A stretch of 64,000 nucleotides of DNA. It comes from Pontixanthobacter gangjinensis. GTDB lineage: Bacteria; Pseudomonadota; Alphaproteobacteria; Sphingomonadales; Sphingomonadaceae. The stretch spans positions 1,017,772 to 1,081,771 of the forward strand of contig NZ_WTYS01000001.1 in NCBI RefSeq assembly GCF_009827545.1, in the 5' to 3' direction. The notes under the pieces were generated by a model, which was not told the DNA's origin, made no database searches, and was given only the letters and a program-made list of their open reading frames with translations. This document shows, piece after piece, positions 1 through 8,511 of the stretch; position 1 is the stretch's first letter, and each line of letters begins with the position of its first letter. A program made the position numbers and the translations under genes.

Positions 1-1023
1 GCCGCCAAACAATTGCAGCGCATCATTGACGATCTTGCTGCCATTATCGGTCGCAAGCCGCTTTGCCATGGCGGAAAAGCGCGACTTGTCAGGAGCGTTC
101 TCAGTCACTTTCGCGGCCGCGATATAGAGCAATGCCCGGGACGCTTCCAGATCGGTGGCCATGTCGGCGAGCATGAATTGGGTGTTTTGAAAATCGGCAA
201 TAGGAGTGTCGAATTGCTTGCGGTCTTTGGTGTAGGAAATCGCCTCGTCCAGACAGCGCTGCGCCCCGCCGAGCGAGCAGGCACCAATGTTCAGCCTACC
301 GCCATCAAGGCCCATCATTGCAAACCGGAAGCCTTCGCCCTCGTCACCCACTCGGTTGCTGACGGGAATGCGCGCATCTTCAAAAATCATCTGTGCTGTG
401 GGGGAGGCGTTCCAGCCGAGTTTCTTTTCTGGCGCGCCAAAGCTGACACCTGGCGTGTCCTTATCAACCACAAGGCAAGTGATGCCCTTGGTCTTATGCT
501 CGCCTGTTCGGAGCATACAGACATAGATATCATTGAATCCCGCACCCGAAATGAACTGCTTGGTACCATTTACAACATAGTGGTCGCCATCCAATTTGGC
601 AGTGGTTTTGAGGCCTGCCGCGTCGGAACCGCTGCCCGGTTCGGTAAGCGCGTAGGATGCGATTTTGTCCATGGTGACGAGGTCGGGAAGGTATTTCGCC
701 TTAATTTCGGCCCCGCCAAATTCGTCGATCATCCATGCAGCCATATTGTGGATCGAAATGAATGCGCTGGTCGCCGGACAGCCATAGGCCATCGCCTCCA
801 TAATCAGCGCGGCTTCCAACCGGCCAAGCCCGATTCCGCCCGATTCCTCGGATACATAGATCGCGCCAAAGCCAAGCTCTGCTGTGCGTTTAATTACGTC
901 ACGCGGGAAGTGGTGCTGCTCGTCCCACTCGGCGGCGTGCGGAGTGATGTTGTCGGCGGTGAACCTCTGCGCCATTTCCTGGATCGCAAGCTGGTCTTCG
1001 TTGAGTTGAAATTGGTTTGTCAT
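1..1023 (-). CDS. acyl-CoA dehydrogenase, isobutyryl-CoA dehydrogenase-like (3' end cut by window)
   Basis: FAD-dependent alpha,beta-dehydrogenation of an acyl-CoA. The reading frame stays open for 341 codons from the ATG at 1023 to the window edge, so the C-terminus with its usual last helices is missing. The N-terminal all-helical domain is followed by the family signature LTEPGSGSD at residues 126-134 and VNGTKQFISG at 151-160, both typical of the FAD and substrate site. The sequence style resembles short/branched-chain (ACAD8-like) enzymes, which suggests valine or branched-acid breakdown, but substrate choice is inference. The start lies 2 bp behind the stop of the Rid gene, so the two are translated together as the last genes visible in a three-gene leftward operon. 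Confidence 0.9.
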   Translation of the reverse strand, partial: MTNQFQLNEDQLAIQEMAQRFTADNITPHAAEWDEQHHFPRDVIKRTAELGFGAIYVSEESGGIGLGRLEAALIMEAMAYGCPATSAFISIHNMAAWMIDEFGGAEIKAKYLPDLVTMDKIASYALTEPGSGSDAAGLKTTAKLDGDHYVVNGTKQFISGAGFNDIYVCMLRTGEHKTKGITCLVVDKDTPGVSFGAPEKKLGWNASPTAQMIFEDARIPVSNRVGDEGEGFRFAMMGLDGGRLNIGACSLGGAQRCLDEAISYTKDRKQFDTPIADFQNTQFMLADMATDLEASRALLYIAAAKVTENAPDKSRFSAMAKRLATDNGSKIVNDALQLFGG

Positions 1024-1025
1024 AA

Positions 1026-1412
1026 TCAGGCCCTTACTACGGCTTCGGCCTCAATTTCCACCACCCATTCTGGCCTGCATAGATTCGCCACCCCAACCAT
1101 GGTTGCTGCAGGCCGCGCTTCGGCGAAAAACTTGGCATGGACTGCGCCGATGGCTTCTTGCTGGCCAATATCTGTCAGGAACATGCGTGTGCGGACCACA
1201 TCGGTGGCGGTTCCGCCCAGTTCCTTGATGGCTTTGACGATCAGGGCGAAGCATCGTTCCGCCTGCGCAGCTCCATCGCCCGGCGTGGTGGAGCCGTCAT
1301 CCTCTATCGGACCCGTGCCAGCGACGATGATCCGGTTGCCCTCGCGCACGGCACGCGAAAATCCGAATTGTGCCTCGAACGGTGAGCCGGAGTTTGCGTA
1401 TAATCGTGTCAT
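1026..1412 (-). CDS. Rid (YjgF/YER057c/UK114) family protein
   Basis: A 128-residue protein of the Rid family, small trimers that in the RidA branch hydrolyse reactive enamines/imines released by PLP enzymes. The C-terminal segment ending VVEIEAEAVV and the spacing of MFLTDI fit the fold. The position that carries the catalytic Arg in RidA (PARS) reads PAAT here at about residues 101-104, so it probably belongs to one of the Rid subgroups without that Arg and its deaminase activity is doubtful. Its ATG overlaps the stop of the DUF819 gene by 4 bp and its stop sits 2 bp before the acyl-CoA dehydrogenase ATG, indicating translational coupling on both sides. Confidence 0.85.
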   Translation of the reverse strand: MTRLYANSGSPFEAQFGFSRAVREGNRIIVAGTGPIEDDGSTTPGDGAAQAERCFALIVKAIKELGGTATDVVRTRMFLTDIGQQEAIGAVHAKFFAEARPAATMVGVANLCRPEWVVEIEAEAVVRA

Positions 1413-2623
1413 CCAATCAGCCCCATCATTTCAGCGCAGAGTATCGCGCCATAGGTCCCGACAGCATAACCCAGCACCGCCAGCAACACGCCAACCGGGG
1501 CCAGCGCTGGATGGAACGCCGCCGCCAGAACGGGTGCCGATGCCGCGCCGCCGACATTGGCCTTGCTGCCAACCGCGACAAAGAAAAACGGTGCACGGAT
1601 GATACGCGCTACGACCAGCAACAATATCGTGTGGATCAACATCCAGATGATTCCGATCGCCATGAAGGAGGGCGCATCGGCAATTTTAAGTATATTCATT
1701 TTGGTGCCGATCACCGCGACCAGCAGGAAAATAAACACTGTTCCGAATTTGGATGCGCCGATGCCTTCAAGGCTGCGCGCTCTGGTAAAGCTGGCGGCCA
1801 TTCCAAGCGTGGTCGATATGATCACCACCCAGAAGAAGCTGCTGGCGAGTGTGTGATCATCGCCCCATAGCCCTGCGAAATATCCGCCAAGGTATGTGCC
1901 GCCTAGATGGCACAGGCCGACCACAGCGAAGGTCGCGCCGAACAACAGGACGTAATCGTTGGAACTTGCGACGCGCTCGGTTGAGGCAGTGTATTGCGCC
2001 ATCTTGTCGCGCAACCGGTCAATCGCGCTGCTGTCTGCTTTCAGCCAGCCGTCAATCCGCTTGCTGTTGCCTGCACCATATAGCAGAAAAGCCATCCAGA
2101 TATTGGCGACAATAATATCGACCGCGATCAGCGCCGAGTAATTTTCCGGATTGAATTTATAGACTTCGAGCATGGCGGTCTGGTTTGCGCCGCCGCCAAT
2201 CCAGCTGCCCGCCAATGTGGCCAGTCCGCGCCAAGCGGCGTCATTGCCGGTCCCGATGACACCGGGGTCAAATTGCGCGACAATCCACAGAGCAATCGGT
2301 CCGCCGATAATGATGCCGATGGTTGCAGTGAAAAACATGATCAGCGCTTTGGAGCCAAGCCCCAGAACACCTTTCAAATCAATACTGATGGTCATCAGGA
2401 ACAGAGCGGCGGGGAGGAAATAATCCTTCGCTATCGTCCATAAATTCGAATCGTCAACATTGATCAACCCGAATGTGACCATCAGCGACGGCACCAGATA
2501 GCAGACCAGAATGATCGGGATGAAAGTGTAGAACTTATTCCATCCCTCTCGGTCGCGGGTGAAGAATACGAACGCGAGAACCGCTGCCAGTAACCCGAGG
2601 ATTACCCGATCATCTGTAATCAT
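1409..2623 (-). CDS. DUF819 family integral membrane protein
   Basis: A 404-residue polytopic inner-membrane protein with about ten hydrophobic helices throughout. It begins with a short N-terminus and a helix rich in Leu/Ala and ends in a glycine-rich hydrophobic helix. The arrangement, with inverted halves and glycine-rich segments such as GSWIGGGANQTA and GSKANVGGAASAPV, matches the DUF819 (YjcL-like) family, which resembles secondary transporters; no substrate is established. It is the first gene of the leftward operon with the Rid protein (4-bp overlap) and the acyl-CoA dehydrogenase, so it may import or export a metabolite handled by them (inference). Confidence 0.8.
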   Translation of the reverse strand: MITDDRVILGLLAAVLAFVFFTRDREGWNKFYTFIPIILVCYLVPSLMVTFGLINVDDSNLWTIAKDYFLPAALFLMTISIDLKGVLGLGSKALIMFFTATIGIIIGGPIALWIVAQFDPGVIGTGNDAAWRGLATLAGSWIGGGANQTAMLEVYKFNPENYSALIAVDIIVANIWMAFLLYGAGNSKRIDGWLKADSSAIDRLRDKMAQYTASTERVASSNDYVLLFGATFAVVGLCHLGGTYLGGYFAGLWGDDHTLASSFFWVVIISTTLGMAASFTRARSLEGIGASKFGTVFIFLLVAVIGTKMNILKIADAPSFMAIGIIWMLIHTILLLVVARIIRAPFFFVAVGSKANVGGAASAPVLAAAFHPALAPVGVLLAVLGYAVGTYGAILCAEMMGLIG

Positions 2624-2745
2624 TGCGAATTTGCTCCCAAATGGCCGGTGTTAATTGGCCTGAGCTGACGGGCCTAGCGCGGCCAGCCATCAAAAACCAT
2701 ATTGACGGTCCACAGGCCGGGGCCCATTGGCGCGCAGAAGCCGAT

Positions 2746-2819
2746 GCAGGTGTAGCTCAATGGTAGAGCTTTTGCTTCCCAAGCAAGTGACGAGGGTTCG
2801 ATTCCCTTCACCCGCTCCA
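2746..2819 (+). tRNA. tRNA-Gly (CCC anticodon), CCA encoded
   Basis: A complete cloverleaf: D arm GCTC/GAGC with AATGGTA in the loop, anticodon stem TTTGC/GCAAG around loop TTCCCAA (anticodon CCC at 2778-2780, reads GGG), a 4-nt variable region, and T arm GAGGG/CCCTT with loop TTCGATT. Discriminator T at 2816 (a glycine identity base) is followed by genomic CCA at 2817-2819. The acceptor stem reads GCAGGTG against CACCCGC, leaving an A3-C70 mismatch where relatives normally have G-C. The next gene begins about 30 bp downstream. Confidence 0.95.
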
Positions 2820-2851
2820 ATTTGTCGGTTCATTCGGGGGAGGGGATCCGC

Positions 2852-3925
2852 GTGTCAAAAACCGGGCGAGACGCCCTCTGGATGGCTGACCTTTATGGCG
2901 AGCTGCAGCTCGCCGAGCCAGCACAGAAGCGCACGATTACGTCTTATTTCCCGGGCTTGGCGCTTGTTGGAGTGGCCGCGCTCGCCTCCTTGTGGCTGAG
3001 CGATCAATATGGTGCGCCTGCGGTACTCATGGGCTTGCTGATCGGCCTTGCGCTCAACTTTGTGCATTCAGACCAGCGGCTATCGGCGGGACTCGATTTG
3101 TCATCGCAGACATTATTACGGATCGGGATCGTCCTGATCGGCTTGCGGATAAGCTTTGCCGAGATTTCAGCGCTGGGCATCACGCCGTTTCTGGCGTTGC
3201 TGGGGATAATGGTGGCGGTGATTGCGGCCGGTATTTTGGCAGCGCGTGTGCTCAAGCTGGATTTGCTGTTCGGGTTGCTCGCAGGCGGTGCCACGGCGAT
3301 TTGCGGAGCCTCGGCAGCACTTGCCCTGTGGAGCATCATTGGCGAGAAGCGGATTAGCCAGGAGCGCTTCACGATTGTTCTGCTCGGCACCACCCTCGCC
3401 AGCGCAGGAGCTATGACATTCTATCCCACAATTGCTGCGGTACTGGGGCTGGATGATACGCAAGCGGGGTTCCTGATCGGAGCGTCGATCCACGACGTCG
3501 CGCAGGCCATTGGCGGCGGTTTTTCCTATTCCGACAAAGCGGGTGAGGTCGCGACAGTGGTCAAATTGACCCGTGTAACCTTGCTTGTTCCGGTGCTGGT
3601 AATCGTAACTTTGGTGCTTCGGCAGCTCAACCTTGGGATCGGAACCGGGGGCGGCGAGAAGCTTAGTCTACGCCAGGGAATACCGTGGTTCATCCTCGGC
3701 TTTATTGTGCTGGTCACGGTCAACAGCTTTGTGACCTTGCCCACTATGGTTACCGAGGTGGGAAGCAAGGCGGCGAGCATATTGCTGTTATTCGCGGTAA
3801 TCGCCGCAGCTATCAAATCCAACATGGCCGGATTGCTGGCACATGGCTTGCGCAGCTTCGGGCCGGTAATTATGACAACGCTTACCGCATTCGTGCTGGC
3901 GCTGGTTGCTGCGAAAATGCTGTGA
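2852..3925 (+). CDS. YeiH/UPF0324 family integral membrane protein (putative anion exporter)
   Basis: A polytopic inner-membrane protein of the UPF0324 (YeiH) family, often annotated as a putative sulfate exporter; the transport role is not firmly proved. The hydrophobic helices and the conserved signatures GGATAICGASAALA and GASIHDVAQAIGGGFSYS are clear. I place the start at the GTG at 2852 because a strong GGGGAGGGG-type ribosome site lies 6-7 bases before it. The frame also contains a TTG at 2822 and an ATG at 2882 that could serve. With GTG the product is 357 residues. It lies just behind tRNA-Gly and ahead of the DUF6356 gene, with which it is probably co-transcribed. Confidence 0.85.
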   Translation: MSKTGRDALWMADLYGELQLAEPAQKRTITSYFPGLALVGVAALASLWLSDQYGAPAVLMGLLIGLALNFVHSDQRLSAGLDLSSQTLLRIGIVLIGLRISFAEISALGITPFLALLGIMVAVIAAGILAARVLKLDLLFGLLAGGATAICGASAALALWSIIGEKRISQERFTIVLLGTTLASAGAMTFYPTIAAVLGLDDTQAGFLIGASIHDVAQAIGGGFSYSDKAGEVATVVKLTRVTLLVPVLVIVTLVLRQLNLGIGTGGGEKLSLRQGIPWFILGFIVLVTVNSFVTLPTMVTEVGSKAASILLLFAVIAAAIKSNMAGLLAHGLRSFGPVIMTTLTAFVLALVAAKML

Positions 3926-3938
3926 TTCTGGAGAAACC

Positions 3939-4187
3939 ATGAACATCTTTACCGATCACCCCAAATCTGTTGGCGAGACATATTCGGAGCATTTCATGAC
4001 TGCGACCAGTTTTGGGTTCCCGATGATCACCGCAGGCGTGGCCTGCGTGCTGCACGGTTTCTTCCCGTTTATGTTCGAGAAGACCGGCAGCAATCTGGTC
4101 CGCAGACTGTATGACCGGATGGTCGTGAACCGCGTTAAAATGAAGCACGAAACCCCCGATGGCCAACAGATCGACTGGTGCATCTAA
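3939..4187 (+). CDS. DUF6356 family small membrane protein
   Basis: An 82-residue protein opening MNIFTDHPKSVGETYSEHF, the hallmark of the DUF6356 family in Sphingomonadales. One central hydrophobic segment (about residues 25-45) suggests a single membrane pass or membrane association; the C-terminal part is polar and basic. No function is known. The ATG at 3939 is preceded by GGAG, a better choice than the upstream in-frame ATG at 3906, which lies inside the end of the preceding transporter gene. It sits 13 bp downstream of the YeiH-type gene and converges on the acyl-CoA dehydrogenase with only an 18-bp gap. Confidence 0.75.
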   Translation: MNIFTDHPKSVGETYSEHFMTATSFGFPMITAGVACVLHGFFPFMFEKTGSNLVRRLYDRMVVNRVKMKHETPDGQQIDWCI

Positions 4188-4205
4188 GAGCTTGGCTTCC
4201 CAATT

Positions 4206-5309
4206 TTAACCGGGCTTTCCGACCTTTCGTAGATGGTATTCAGAGCTGCCGAGCAGCGCGTCATTCACTAAAATCCGTTTATGATAATGGCTGACGCTCA
4301 GTTCGTCGGTCATCCCTACTCCGCCATGCGTCTGGATGGCCTCTTCTCCGATCAATCGTCCCAACTTTCCTGTTTGCCCTTTTAAAATCGCGATATCCTT
4401 GGGGGTAGCCTGACCGGCCTCAATCAGGGCGGCGGTGTAAAGCATTGTCGCGCGCGCCTTGCTGTAGGCGATTTTCATGTCGGCCATTCGGTGGGCAACG
4501 GCTTGAAAACTGGCAATGGGAACGCCGAATTGCTTGCGAGTTGCTGCATATTCTGCGGTTTGTTTGAGCAACGCACCCATCGCTCCGACGCTTTCTGCGC
4601 AGATGGCCAGAGTGGCAGTGTCTAGCAAGCTTGTTACGGCGCGATTTGCGCCATCCAGCATCATGGCATCGAACGAAACTGACACTTTATCGAAGCGGAT
4701 ATTGGCCGCACGCCGGCCGTCAACTGTCGGATATGATGTAACGGACACACCGTCACTTTGCGGATCGACGAGAAACAATGCCAAGCCATCATTAAGCTGC
4801 GTCACTACAATCAAGATTTCCGCCTCGCCCCCTGCGAGGACCAACCGTTTCTCTCCATCCAGCAAGAAAGTCTCGCCACTACGTTTGGCTTCCATCTCTA
4901 CTTGGCTGGGATCCGGTGTTCCTCGCCCTTCCTCGTAAGCCAGAGCCGCAATAGCGTTTCCTGCTATCACCTTTTCAAGCCACTGCGCTGCTGCCTTGTT
5001 CTGCGATGCTGCAGCCAAGGCCGCTCCTCCCAGCGCAATGCTGGCGATGAACGGTTCGGCTAGTAAATGCGCACCGAATGGCTCGGCAATCGAAATCATT
5101 TCGCACGCTCCGCCGCCGAATCCGCCTTGTTCCTCGGCAAACGGGAGTGCGAGCAATCCCAGTTCGGCAAATTGCTCCCAAATCGTGCTTGACCATCCAG
5201 CGTCGGAACCAACAATCGCGTTGCGCTGGTCGAAATCGTAATTCTTGGCGAGGAAGGCCGAAATGCTGTCGCGCAGCATCTGTTGTTCCCCGGTGAAGGT
5301 GAAATCCAT
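4206..5309 (-). CDS. acyl-CoA dehydrogenase (smaller subunit-like)
   Basis: A 367-residue acyl-CoA dehydrogenase-fold flavoprotein, last gene of a leftward operon. The N-terminal helical domain opens MDFTFTGEQQMLRDS, and QTHGGVGMTDELSVSHYHKR near the C-terminus is the usual FAD/dimer segment. The tail reads LLGSSEYHLRKVG, without the Glu seen in the classical IYEGT catalytic motif. Such shorter, poorly catalytic paralogues often pair with a neighbouring full-length dehydrogenase in alpha2beta2 complexes. Only 4 bp separate it from the upstream 402-residue dehydrogenase, which supports a heteromeric pair (inference). Substrate unknown. Confidence 0.85.
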   Translation of the reverse strand: MDFTFTGEQQMLRDSISAFLAKNYDFDQRNAIVGSDAGWSSTIWEQFAELGLLALPFAEEQGGFGGGACEMISIAEPFGAHLLAEPFIASIALGGAALAAASQNKAAAQWLEKVIAGNAIAALAYEEGRGTPDPSQVEMEAKRSGETFLLDGEKRLVLAGGEAEILIVVTQLNDGLALFLVDPQSDGVSVTSYPTVDGRRAANIRFDKVSVSFDAMMLDGANRAVTSLLDTATLAICAESVGAMGALLKQTAEYAATRKQFGVPIASFQAVAHRMADMKIAYSKARATMLYTAALIEAGQATPKDIAILKGQTGKLGRLIGEEAIQTHGGVGMTDELSVSHYHKRILVNDALLGSSEYHLRKVGKPG

Positions 5310-5313
5310 GCCC

Positions 5314-6522
5314 CTATCCCTCCATCCCGACAGTACGTGCGATTAGATCGCGCTGAACCTCGTTGCTGCCTGCGTAAATCGTCGTGGCCCGGCTGTTGAG
5401 GTAATATGGCATTGCGATCAGATCGAGGTCGCTGCCAAGCGGCTCTACATTCGCGCCAACCCTCAGTGCCTCGTTCTGGAAGGGGATGGCCTCGGTACCG
5501 GATACTTGAGTAATCATCACCGATACTCGCTGGGTCAGTTCGGAATTCATTGTCTTGTTCATCGACGGAAATGACGGATCTTTGGAAATCGGGTGGCCGC
5601 TAACCGACAGCTTTTCGAAATGCTCATATGAAGCGATGTCTGCTTCCAATTCGCCCATATCCCGCTGGAATACGGGATCGTCGGCCAGCATGGTTCCAAA
5701 ACCACTCGGCTTGGTCTTGGCTGCTTCGCGAACACGTTCCAATCCGCGCTTTAAGGTTGGGCTCGCCGCGCTGCCGCCGCGTTCATGCTTCAGCAAATGT
5801 TTGGCGACGGTCCACCCGTCATTCTCTGCGCCGACCCGACCCGATTGTGGGACTCGGACATTGTCGAAAAACACTTCACATTGTTCGGGGCTTCCATCGA
5901 GACCGTATATCGGGCGGATTTCCATTCCCTCATAATCCACTCGGTCGAGCAACAAGAAGGTTATGCCTTGCTGTTTCTTGCCTGAATTGTCGGTCCGCAC
6001 GAGCATGAACATCCGGTTTGCGTGATGTGCATAGGTGGTCCAGATTTTGCTTCCGTTGATAATGTAATCATCGCCATCCACATCGGCGCGGCAACTGAGC
6101 GAGGCTAGGTCTGAGCCGGAATTCGGCTCTGAATACCCCTGCGCCCAGAAATCCAGCCCGCCCAGAATGCCAGGAAGGTATTTCTCTTTTTGCTCCTCGG
6201 TGCCCAGATCGATCAGCAGCGGTCCGACCATACCCAGGCTTTGTGGCAGCAGCGGCGGTAGGTCGCGTTTGCGATATTCTTCAGCAAAGATGTAACGCTG
6301 TTCAACCGACCAGCCTGTGCCGCCGTGTTCTTTTGGCCAAGATGGTGCCGCCCATCCTTTGCGATACAAAATCTGGTGCCATTCCATGCATTGGTCAAAT
6401 GGCGCGAATACGCTGGTCAGTTTGCGTCCTGCCTCGCGAATAGCGGGGGTAGGAGCCTCATCCAAAAATGTCGCAACTTCCGCGCGAAAATCTTCAAGCT
6501 CGGTTCCGAAATCGATATCCAT
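5314..6522 (-). CDS. acyl-CoA dehydrogenase (larger subunit-like)
   Basis: A 402-residue flavoprotein with the N-terminal helical domain, the mid-domain signature GYSEPNSGSDLAS and INGSKIWTTYAHHA, and the C-terminal RATTIYAGSNEVQRDLIAR. In this last motif the residue at the classical catalytic Glu position (IYEGT) is Ala, so the base, if any, must lie elsewhere as in some FadE-type steroid enzymes. It is translated just ahead of the 367-residue dehydrogenase (4-bp gap) and just behind the zinc alcohol dehydrogenase (23-bp gap). The operon context of SDR, ADH and two dehydrogenases suggests side-chain or branched-chain acyl-CoA oxidation. Confidence 0.9.
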   Translation of the reverse strand: MDIDFGTELEDFRAEVATFLDEAPTPAIREAGRKLTSVFAPFDQCMEWHQILYRKGWAAPSWPKEHGGTGWSVEQRYIFAEEYRKRDLPPLLPQSLGMVGPLLIDLGTEEQKEKYLPGILGGLDFWAQGYSEPNSGSDLASLSCRADVDGDDYIINGSKIWTTYAHHANRMFMLVRTDNSGKKQQGITFLLLDRVDYEGMEIRPIYGLDGSPEQCEVFFDNVRVPQSGRVGAENDGWTVAKHLLKHERGGSAASPTLKRGLERVREAAKTKPSGFGTMLADDPVFQRDMGELEADIASYEHFEKLSVSGHPISKDPSFPSMNKTMNSELTQRVSVMITQVSGTEAIPFQNEALRVGANVEPLGSDLDLIAMPYYLNSRATTIYAGSNEVQRDLIARTVGMEG

Positions 6523-6545
6523 AATTTGTCCTAGCTTATGTTCGC

Positions 6546-7613
6546 TTAGCTTTGTTTGAGCGATTCCATATCGATCACGAAGCGGTATTTTACGTCGCTG
6601 GCTTCCATTCTGTCATAGGCATCGTTGACCTCGTCCATCCGGATCATTTCGATGTCGGGTTTGATGCCTTTTTCCGCACAGAAATCGAGCATTTCCTGTG
6701 TTTCTTCTATTCCGCCAATGCCCGATCCGGTCAGGATTTTGCGGCCAAGCAGCAGCCCGGTGTGAATTTCTGGCATCATATCGATCATTCCGACCAGCAC
6801 TTGCGCACCATCAACTTTCAGCAAGTGGAGATAAGGCGTAACATCATGGCGCACCGGAATGGTGTTGAGCACCATATCGAAATAGCCGGTCTTGGCGCGC
6901 ATCGCCGCTTTATCTGTGGTTATGAGCAAATCCGCCGCTCCCAGTGCCATCGCATCCGCGCGCTTGCTTTCACTTCGGCTGAGCACGGTCACTTCTGCTC
7001 CCATCGCGACCGCAAATTTCACGCCCATATGGCCAAGCCCGCCCAGGCCAGCGACAGCGACTTTGCTGCCGGGGCCGATATTCCAATTGCGCAGCGGAGA
7101 ATAGGTGGTGATGCCAGCGCACAGCAGCGGCGCGGCATCTTCCATACTGAGCGCGTCAGGCACTTTAATCACGAATTCGTCGCGGCAAACGATCCGGTCG
7201 GAGTATCCGCCCTGGGTCTTGCTGCCATCGATCCGGTCTGTGCCGCCATAAGTGCCAACCATGCCTTGCTTGCAATATTGCTCCAGCCCCTGGGTGCACA
7301 GGTCACATTCCTTGCAGCTATCAACGATGCAGCCGATGCCGACACGGTCGCCGACCTTATGCTTCGTTACGCCTTCTCCAATTGCCGCCACTGTTCCGGT
7401 AATTTCGTGACCGGGAATGATGGGATAGGTCGTCCGGCCCCAATCATTGCGCGCCGTGTGGAGGTCCGAATGGCAAATGCCGCAATGGGTGATGTCGATC
7501 AGAACGTCATCTTTGCGCAGTCCGCGACGGGTAAAGTCGAGCGGCGCAAGTCCGCTTTCAGGCGAGGTCGCGGCATAGCCCTTTGCGGGGTATTCGTTAG
7601 TTGGCGTAGTCAA
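6546..7613 (-). CDS. zinc-dependent NAD(P) alcohol dehydrogenase (YahK/cinnamyl-alcohol-dehydrogenase type)
   Basis: A medium-chain dehydrogenase/reductase of 355 residues. The catalytic zinc site is seen as CGICHSDLH with GHEITG downstream; the structural zinc cysteines lie in CKECDLCTQGLEQYC; the dinucleotide fold has GLGGLGHMGVKFA. These features place it with the CAD/YahK group, which reduces aldehydes using NADPH. It is the second gene of the leftward SDR-ADH-dehydrogenase operon, 11 bp behind the SDR gene and 23 bp before the next. It probably interconverts an alcohol/aldehyde intermediate of the pathway or detoxifies aldehydes; the substrate cannot be read from sequence. Confidence 0.9.
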   Translation of the reverse strand: MTTPTNEYPAKGYAATSPESGLAPLDFTRRGLRKDDVLIDITHCGICHSDLHTARNDWGRTTYPIIPGHEITGTVAAIGEGVTKHKVGDRVGIGCIVDSCKECDLCTQGLEQYCKQGMVGTYGGTDRIDGSKTQGGYSDRIVCRDEFVIKVPDALSMEDAAPLLCAGITTYSPLRNWNIGPGSKVAVAGLGGLGHMGVKFAVAMGAEVTVLSRSESKRADAMALGAADLLITTDKAAMRAKTGYFDMVLNTIPVRHDVTPYLHLLKVDGAQVLVGMIDMMPEIHTGLLLGRKILTGSGIGGIEETQEMLDFCAEKGIKPDIEMIRMDEVNDAYDRMEASDVKYRFVIDMESLKQS

Positions 7614-7624
7614 TGGTTTGTCTC

Positions 7625-8419
7625 CTAACGCGGTGGCATGCGGATTGCTCCGTCGAGGCGGAACTGATGGCCGTTAATATAGGTGTTGCTGGCAATCTCA
7701 ACGATCAGGCTAGCGAATTCTTCGGGATGGCCAAGCCGTTTGGGGAAGGGAACGCTGGCGTTTAGCTGATCCCACATTTTTGGATTGCGGTCTTTCATCC
7801 CCAGCATCAGTGGCGTTGCGAAGATGCCCGGCATTACCGAATTTACCCGGATGCCCATATCCATCAGGTCACGGGCCATAGGCAGAACCAATCCGTTCAC
7901 GCCTGATTTGCAGCTGCCATAGATTGTCTGGCCAATCTGGCCGTCCTGTGCGGCCACGCTGGCCGTCAGGGTGATACAGCCGCGTTCGCCATCCTCGTTC
8001 AAGGCTTCCGAATTAGCCATACCGAGCGCGGAGTGCGAAGCAATGCGGTAGCTGGCGACCAGAATACCCTCCGCGCCAAATGCGTAATCCTCGGTCGGCA
8101 AGCGTTTGTAGCAGTGATTTTCCTTGTCCCAGCCGAGCGTTTTGCCGCGCTTGCTGGCCATGGCGCAATGGACAGTCACGCGTTCCTGACCATTCGCTTC
8201 GCGAGCCGCCGCAAAGCCATCGACCACCGATTGTTCGTCCATAATATCGACATGGTGGAAGGTGCCGCCGATTTCCTTGGCGTATTTCTGGCCGTCGTCA
8301 TCATTGATGTCGAAAATCGCGACTTTCAGGCCCTTTGCCGCCAAGGCCACCGCACTTGCATGGCCAAGACCCGATGCGCCGCCAGTTACTACGGCTGCCA
8401 TTCCCGCTTCAAGTTTCAT
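7625..8419 (-). CDS. SDR family oxidoreductase (3-hydroxyacyl-CoA dehydrogenase-like)
   Basis: A short-chain dehydrogenase with the nucleotide-binding TGGASGLG near the N-terminus, the acidic DIN after beta-2 that favours NAD, Ser in TLTASVAAQDG and YGSCK as the Tyr/Lys pair. The usual NNAG motif is replaced by CAMAS. The C-terminus matches type-2 (HSD10-like) 3-hydroxyacyl-CoA dehydrogenases. I choose the ATG at 8419 (264 residues) because GGGGAG precedes it; an in-frame upstream ATG at 8461 lacks a comparable site. It is the first gene of the leftward operon and would supply the 3-hydroxyacyl step alongside the two acyl-CoA dehydrogenases. Confidence 0.87.
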   Translation of the reverse strand: MKLEAGMAAVVTGGASGLGHASAVALAAKGLKVAIFDINDDDGQKYAKEIGGTFHHVDIMDEQSVVDGFAAAREANGQERVTVHCAMASKRGKTLGWDKENHCYKRLPTEDYAFGAEGILVASYRIASHSALGMANSEALNEDGERGCITLTASVAAQDGQIGQTIYGSCKSGVNGLVLPMARDLMDMGIRVNSVMPGIFATPLMLGMKDRNPKMWDQLNASVPFPKRLGHPEEFASLIVEIASNTYINGHQFRLDGAIRMPPR

Positions 8420-8511
8420 TGCTAATCTCCCCTTAGCCGTTTTGTTCTTTGCATGTGTCATGAGCGATTCATAATGCTATCGCAAACGCGCATTGATTTT
8501 GGAGACTCGCA

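Noticed and set aside
13-1602. Long plus-strand open frame over the acyl-CoA dehydrogenase and Rid genes
   Set aside because: It is antisense to two genes with clear family motifs; the translation is Arg/His/Cys-rich with no recognisable domain.
2746-2819. tRNA-Gly as an integration site of a genomic island
   Set aside because: No integrase and no second copy of the tRNA end within the window; flanking genes look chromosomal.
6552-7628. Long plus-strand open frame opposite the zinc alcohol dehydrogenase
   Set aside because: It is a shadow of the minus-strand dehydrogenase, whose zinc and nucleotide motifs are intact.
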